64,000 bases of DNA from Trichoplusia ni (Eukaryota; Arthropoda; Insecta; Lepidoptera; Noctuidae), in NCBI RefSeq assembly GCF_003590095.1, contig NC_039488.1, forward strand, positions 9,734,001 through 9,798,000, in the 5' to 3' direction. Each line of letters starts with the position of its first letter. Positions within the stretch are counted from its first letter, which is position 1. Below the pieces are notes generated by a model. It ran no database searches and was not told the origin of the DNA. It saw only the letters and a list, made by a program, of their open reading frames with translations. Shown one piece after another: positions 62,001 through 64,000 of the stretch. A program made the translations under genes and the position numbers.

Positions 62001-63248
62001 CCATAGAAATCGCCTGTGGGCGGAAACGGTGAGAGTTCTAGTCGAATTACTAGGCTCCAACACGTAACCGAACAACTACAAGGTTCTTTCATAATACACG
62101 CCATGTGGGATGTGGCGAGTTTTCGTAACAATCGTAATATTCAATAATGAGTTAACGATTGTATCGTTGTATTTTTTTGTCTAATTTTATTGCAAATGGA
62201 AACCTGAACATGTGTTTTTGTTTATCATGTTTTTGCTTAACACGCAAAATGTGATGCAATTAATATGCAGCTAAAGTCTAATTCTCAAAGTTAATGTAGG
62301 CCATTTTCAAGTTCCCTCGTAGAACTTACATTACGTGTGAGGAGGAAACGATGCATCGCATCGCCGCACGCTGCCTGTTTATACACAGCACGTATGCTAA
62401 TTTAAACACGACCAAAGCCACGTCCATTCACTAATGTCACATAAATCCAATTGCCCCAGTTGGAAAATCGTTCCATGTAACATCTTGTTCAACTAAAAAC
62501 TCAATGCAAGTACGTCTGTGATTTTTGTCTTGTAAATTATATTCTAAAATTATTCTGCGATAGCGCGATATTGTTTTCAAATAAAATATAGTATTATGAC
62601 CATTGTAATCCCACATATTAGTGTCGCTTTCTTAAGATTTGTTTGTTTTTCTTAAACAACAACTGCCTACACGTTTGCCCTCAATAGAATGGTAATAATC
62701 ACAGTGATAACCTCACCAGCCGGCGCAGCTTCGCATTAATGAGTACTGTTATGGAAAGAACTTCGCAAACCTGACTGACGACAATTGATCAATCTACGGT
62801 ACTATAAAGAGGTGGTTCCTTTGTTCTATTGTTCAGGGTGATCTCAGCGACTACTGAACCGATTTAAATTGTTTTTATTAACAAATAACTCAAATTCTAT
62901 AGGCGTATGCCTGATGAAATGCAAGGAAATAATATATGTAACGGTTATGCTAAGCTCCTCTTTTTCTTAAAGGTTTACTATGCACGTAAGTTGCGTTCAT
63001 GTTTTGCTGTTTCATATAGTTTCGCCGACTTGTAATGATAGTGTTGAGTTCAACTAGCAGCAACGGAATAACTGTGAGCAACAATTGAACATAAGTTGGC
63101 ACATAGTAAATAACAGCAATGTGGGACTCACCACAAGGTAAAAGTGGCCCTTGTCGTAATAGAGCGTGGCGTGATGTCGAGACAACACTCGGCATTCGAA
63201 TATTGTATTTGTCGGGCTCGGAGTAGAGCGGTACACGTTGCGTCCAAT
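49334..63248 (-). CDS. SLMAP: SLMAP: FHA-domain, coiled-coil, tail-anchored STRIPAK adaptor
   Basis: Sarcolemmal membrane-associated protein. In the STRIPAK phosphatase complex its FHA domain binds phosphorylated Hippo/MST kinases and brings PP2A to them; it also sits at the nuclear envelope and ER. Twelve exons: 63132-63248, 58923-59063, 57820-57954, 57256-57474, 56863-57012, 56365-56466, 55893-56045, 55533-55626, 54985-55038, 52508-52611, 50101-50322, 49334-50017. All are in frame and every junction phase agrees, giving about 724 residues. The FHA signatures are IGRNV, CRVLSRHHATLYYD and DNQSSNGTFIN. The next exons match SLMAP with ALLKLYHPDGKEAKLSF and LKELYQLNNFVQ. Long coiled coils follow, then a C-terminal hydrophobic anchor, HLLALAVPLLAACLYYLLLP, four residues before the stop. 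The N-terminal exon (before IGRNV) lies beyond the window. Vertebrate SLMAP is a little longer. Confidence 0.94.
50101..50322 (-). CDS. SLMAP: SLMAP exon: coiled coil
   Basis: 222 nt, 74 codons, phase 0; AGVEYANILRVMAGLNEEIK onward (leucine heptads), then a Pro-rich break (PPPLEPDD) and RARIADLQ. Confidence 0.92.
50323..52507 (-). other. SLMAP intron
   Basis: About 2.2 kb of AT-rich intron between the 52508 and 50322 exons. Contains a purine-rich, then C-rich patch (50830-50890) but no recognised element. Confidence 0.7.
52508..52611 (-). CDS. SLMAP: SLMAP exon: Ser-rich linker
   Basis: 104 nt, phase 1 in and phase 0 out; PGHEESSSPLDGELRPDNNA and onward to TREESP; donor GTAAGT. A hydrophilic, probably unfolded linker. 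Confidence 0.82.
52910..54480. mobile_element. hAT-type non-autonomous transposon with perfect 8-bp target duplication
   Basis: The ends CAGGGACCGG (52910-52919) and its reverse complement CCGGTCCCTG (54471-54480) form a 10-bp terminal inverted repeat. They are flanked by identical GTCTTAAG at 52902-52909 and 54481-54488. An 8-bp duplication with CAG...CTG ends is the hAT pattern. Length is 1571 bp and no transposase frame is visible. Both subterminal regions are full of GGTTACCC/GGGTAACC-type motifs and palindromes (such as GAAGGGGTTAACCCCTTC near 54315). It lies in the SLMAP intron between 52612 and 54984 and contains a Helitron fragment. Confidence 0.88.
53859..54070 (+). mobile_element. 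Helitron (Lep1-like) 3' fragment nested in the hAT element
   Basis: Resembles the other copies from TTTTGTGTTCAATAGACC through GGAGCGAAGAT to the terminus GGGCAACAGCTAG|T. The 5' half with the (GTTT)n and TCTATACTAATA start is missing or replaced by A/T-rich sequence. Confidence 0.75.
54985..55038 (-). CDS. SLMAP: SLMAP small acidic exon, two possible donors
   Basis: 54 nt with the donor GTGAGC (GT at 54984-54983), phase 1 in and out; KQHAEEGDEGVSAEEKT. A second donor, CATG|GTACAT, at 54933 would extend the exon by 51 nt (17 codons, in frame, acidic) with the same phase, so both isoforms would be readable. Confidence 0.72.
55225..55507 (+). mobile_element. non-autonomous Helitron (Lep1-like), copy 4
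   Basis: A|TCTATATACTAATATA start with an expanded (TA)n and a doubled TACTAATATA, then the common body, ending CACAGCTAG|T. It lies in the SLMAP intron just 3' of the exon at 55533. Confidence 0.85.
55533..55626 (-). CDS. SLMAP: SLMAP exon: linker, phase 1 end
   Basis: 94 nt, phase 0 in and phase 1 out; VGIKAISAEGKSAKEFELIL, ending NSESK; donor GTGAGT. A Helitron copy ends 25 bp from its donor. Confidence 0.85.
55893..56045 (-). CDS. SLMAP: SLMAP exon: linker
   Basis: 153 nt, 51 codons, phase 0; YTVQNGEAKMLVLSTDSNKL onward to LLLPQQLLNK; donor GTACAC. Confidence 0.88.
56365..56466 (-). CDS. SLMAP: SLMAP exon: coiled coil
   Basis: 102 nt, 34 codons, phase 0; KLAARCERKMCAARLAIAAA onward, ending NHLPLT; donor GTATGT. 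Confidence 0.88.
56863..57012 (-). CDS. SLMAP: SLMAP exon: coiled coil
   Basis: 150 nt, 50 codons, phase 0. Heptad-rich: EVAQESLRAAHEQRLALEET and onward to NNALAELQ. Confidence 0.92.
57256..57474 (-). CDS. SLMAP: SLMAP exon: first coiled coil
   Basis: 219 nt, 73 codons, phase 0. It begins EAIQREASLEGRLRTLRECV and contains ASWELFVGEQRLLMRVHTLE, the conserved segment corresponding to TSWQALIDEDRLLSRLE in vertebrates. Ends SDKRNYQ. Confidence 0.95.
57820..57954 (-). CDS. SLMAP: SLMAP exon after the FHA domain
   Basis: 135 nt, 45 codons, phase 0; donor GTATGT. PPVVALLKLYHPDGKEAKLS aligns with the end of the FHA fold in SLMAP, and the linker ends LKELYQLNNFVQ. Confidence 0.93.
58923..59063 (-). 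CDS. SLMAP: SLMAP exon: FHA domain, second half
   Basis: 141 nt, 47 codons, phase 0; acceptor GCAG, donor GTTAGT. Contains DNQSSNGTFIN (SSNGTF is the FHA signature) and SGDVVQFGIPVVEN. Confidence 0.95.
59064..63131 (-). other. largest SLMAP intron in the window
   Basis: About 4.07 kb splitting the FHA domain. Holds the Helitron copy at 60689-60908 and, near 62838-62890, a fragment with CTACTGAACCGATTTAAATT of the dispersed lepidopteran repeat type. No other gene was recognised. Confidence 0.7.
60689..60908 (+). mobile_element. non-autonomous Helitron (Lep1-like), copy 5
   Basis: A|TCTATACTAATATATAAAGC start and GCAACAGCTAG|T end, 220 bp. The shortest complete copy, with only two GTTT units. 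Located in the large SLMAP intron. Confidence 0.87.
63132..63248 (-). CDS. SLMAP: SLMAP exon: FHA domain, first half
   Basis: 117 nt, 39 codons, phase 0 to 0; acceptor ACAG, donor GTGAGT. Carries the phosphopeptide-binding IGR and the S-R-x-H motif (LSRHHATLYYD) conserved in FHA domains. Confidence 0.93.
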
Positions 63249-64000
63249 CTGTAACACCAGACAAAATATGTTAAAACAATTATAGCACAAACATTCTATC
63301 GTCCGTTTACCCGAAAAGCTCTTAAAAATACAGTAGATTTGGGGAAAAAATCCATGAAAATTTCAATAGTGTGTTATTATCACTAAAGTAAGTGATGTCT
63401 TAATGAAAGAAAAAAAAAGAAGAAATATCCTTGGTCAAGTTCATGTTGGTAAAACCAAATTCTTCTCAGCGAACGAAACTACCACACTACGAAAGTAAGA
63501 GAAAATATATCTGAACATATCCATTCTCCACCGATACTTTGAGCTTATGTCCCAAAAAGTTGTTATTGTTTAGAAGAACAATATTTCTTGTACGCACAAC
63601 TCGTGTTATATCTTAAGTATTGAACTCGAACAGTACCAAAAATTGAGTTGTGACATAATGACATCCAGCGTTAAGGAAATTATAAAAGTTCTGTTACCGT
63701 AATTTCACGTCGCCGCCAAAAAAGGCGCATGCTTCTCGCGAAAGTTTCTAGTAACGGAGAAGTTAACAGGTTCTTATTAAATGGGAAACAGTTAAGATTC
63801 TTTTAAGGTATACTCGTCTCTTCATAGGTGTAAATCAGAAATATGCGACTCCATGGAAGATGTTTCGTAATACTAGGATTCTATGGTATTGTACTCGTAA
63901 TAACGATCCAGTTTCAAATATTTATCTCGAGCTGAATACTTTATTGGATAGGTACCGGTAAATTATCAAATTCTAGTTCAAGCACCAGAGATATTGTTAC

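Noticed and set aside
1..64000. CRISPR array or bacterial operon
   Set aside because: Introns, polyadenylation signals and eukaryotic transposons show a nuclear insect genome; no spaced direct repeats were seen.

Overview
The window looks like lepidopteran (moth or butterfly) nuclear DNA. It is AT-rich with GC-rich coding exons and CpG-rich patches. It has multi-exon genes with GT-AG introns and carries repeats typical of Lepidoptera: five Helitron-type copies ending in CTAG, a piggyBac-like element at TTAA, a CR1/Jockey-type LINE, a tRNA-derived SINE and hAT elements. A run of exactly 1000 N (21534-22533) is an assembly gap.

Layout. 1-1606: 3' part of a frameshifted piggyBac-like transposase, ending in GGG at a TTAA site. 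1611-8178: no gene, but a TATA/initiator promoter with a possible non-coding first exon at 2160-2390. 8179-12233: a nearly full-length non-LTR retrotransposon with one frameshift. 15289-19639, minus strand: seven exons of TAK1 (MAP3K7), kinase domain complete, C-terminal end not found. 20419 to beyond 21533, minus strand: last exons of an ankyrin-repeat gene running into the gap. 22534-48800: about 26 kb without a convincing protein gene, holding GC-rich promoter-like patches, candidate plus-strand first exons (donors at 25011, 30941, 45911), hairpins, a SINE and a tandem duplication. 49334-63248, minus strand: twelve exons of SLMAP (FHA domain, coiled coils, C-terminal membrane anchor), with transposons in its introns.

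TAK1 is a MAP3K of stress and immune (IMD-type) signalling. SLMAP is the FHA adaptor that brings STRIPAK/PP2A to phosphorylated Hippo-family kinases. They are independent genes on the same strand.

The two genes differ in sequence state. All twelve SLMAP exons are in frame with matching phases. TAK1 needs eight single-base additions, all deletions relative to the expected frame, to restore its exons, yet every kinase signature residue is kept. Local consensus error near the gap fits better than a pseudogene. The best structural finding is a 1571-bp hAT-type element with a perfect 8-bp target duplication and a Helitron fragment nested inside it, within a SLMAP intron.
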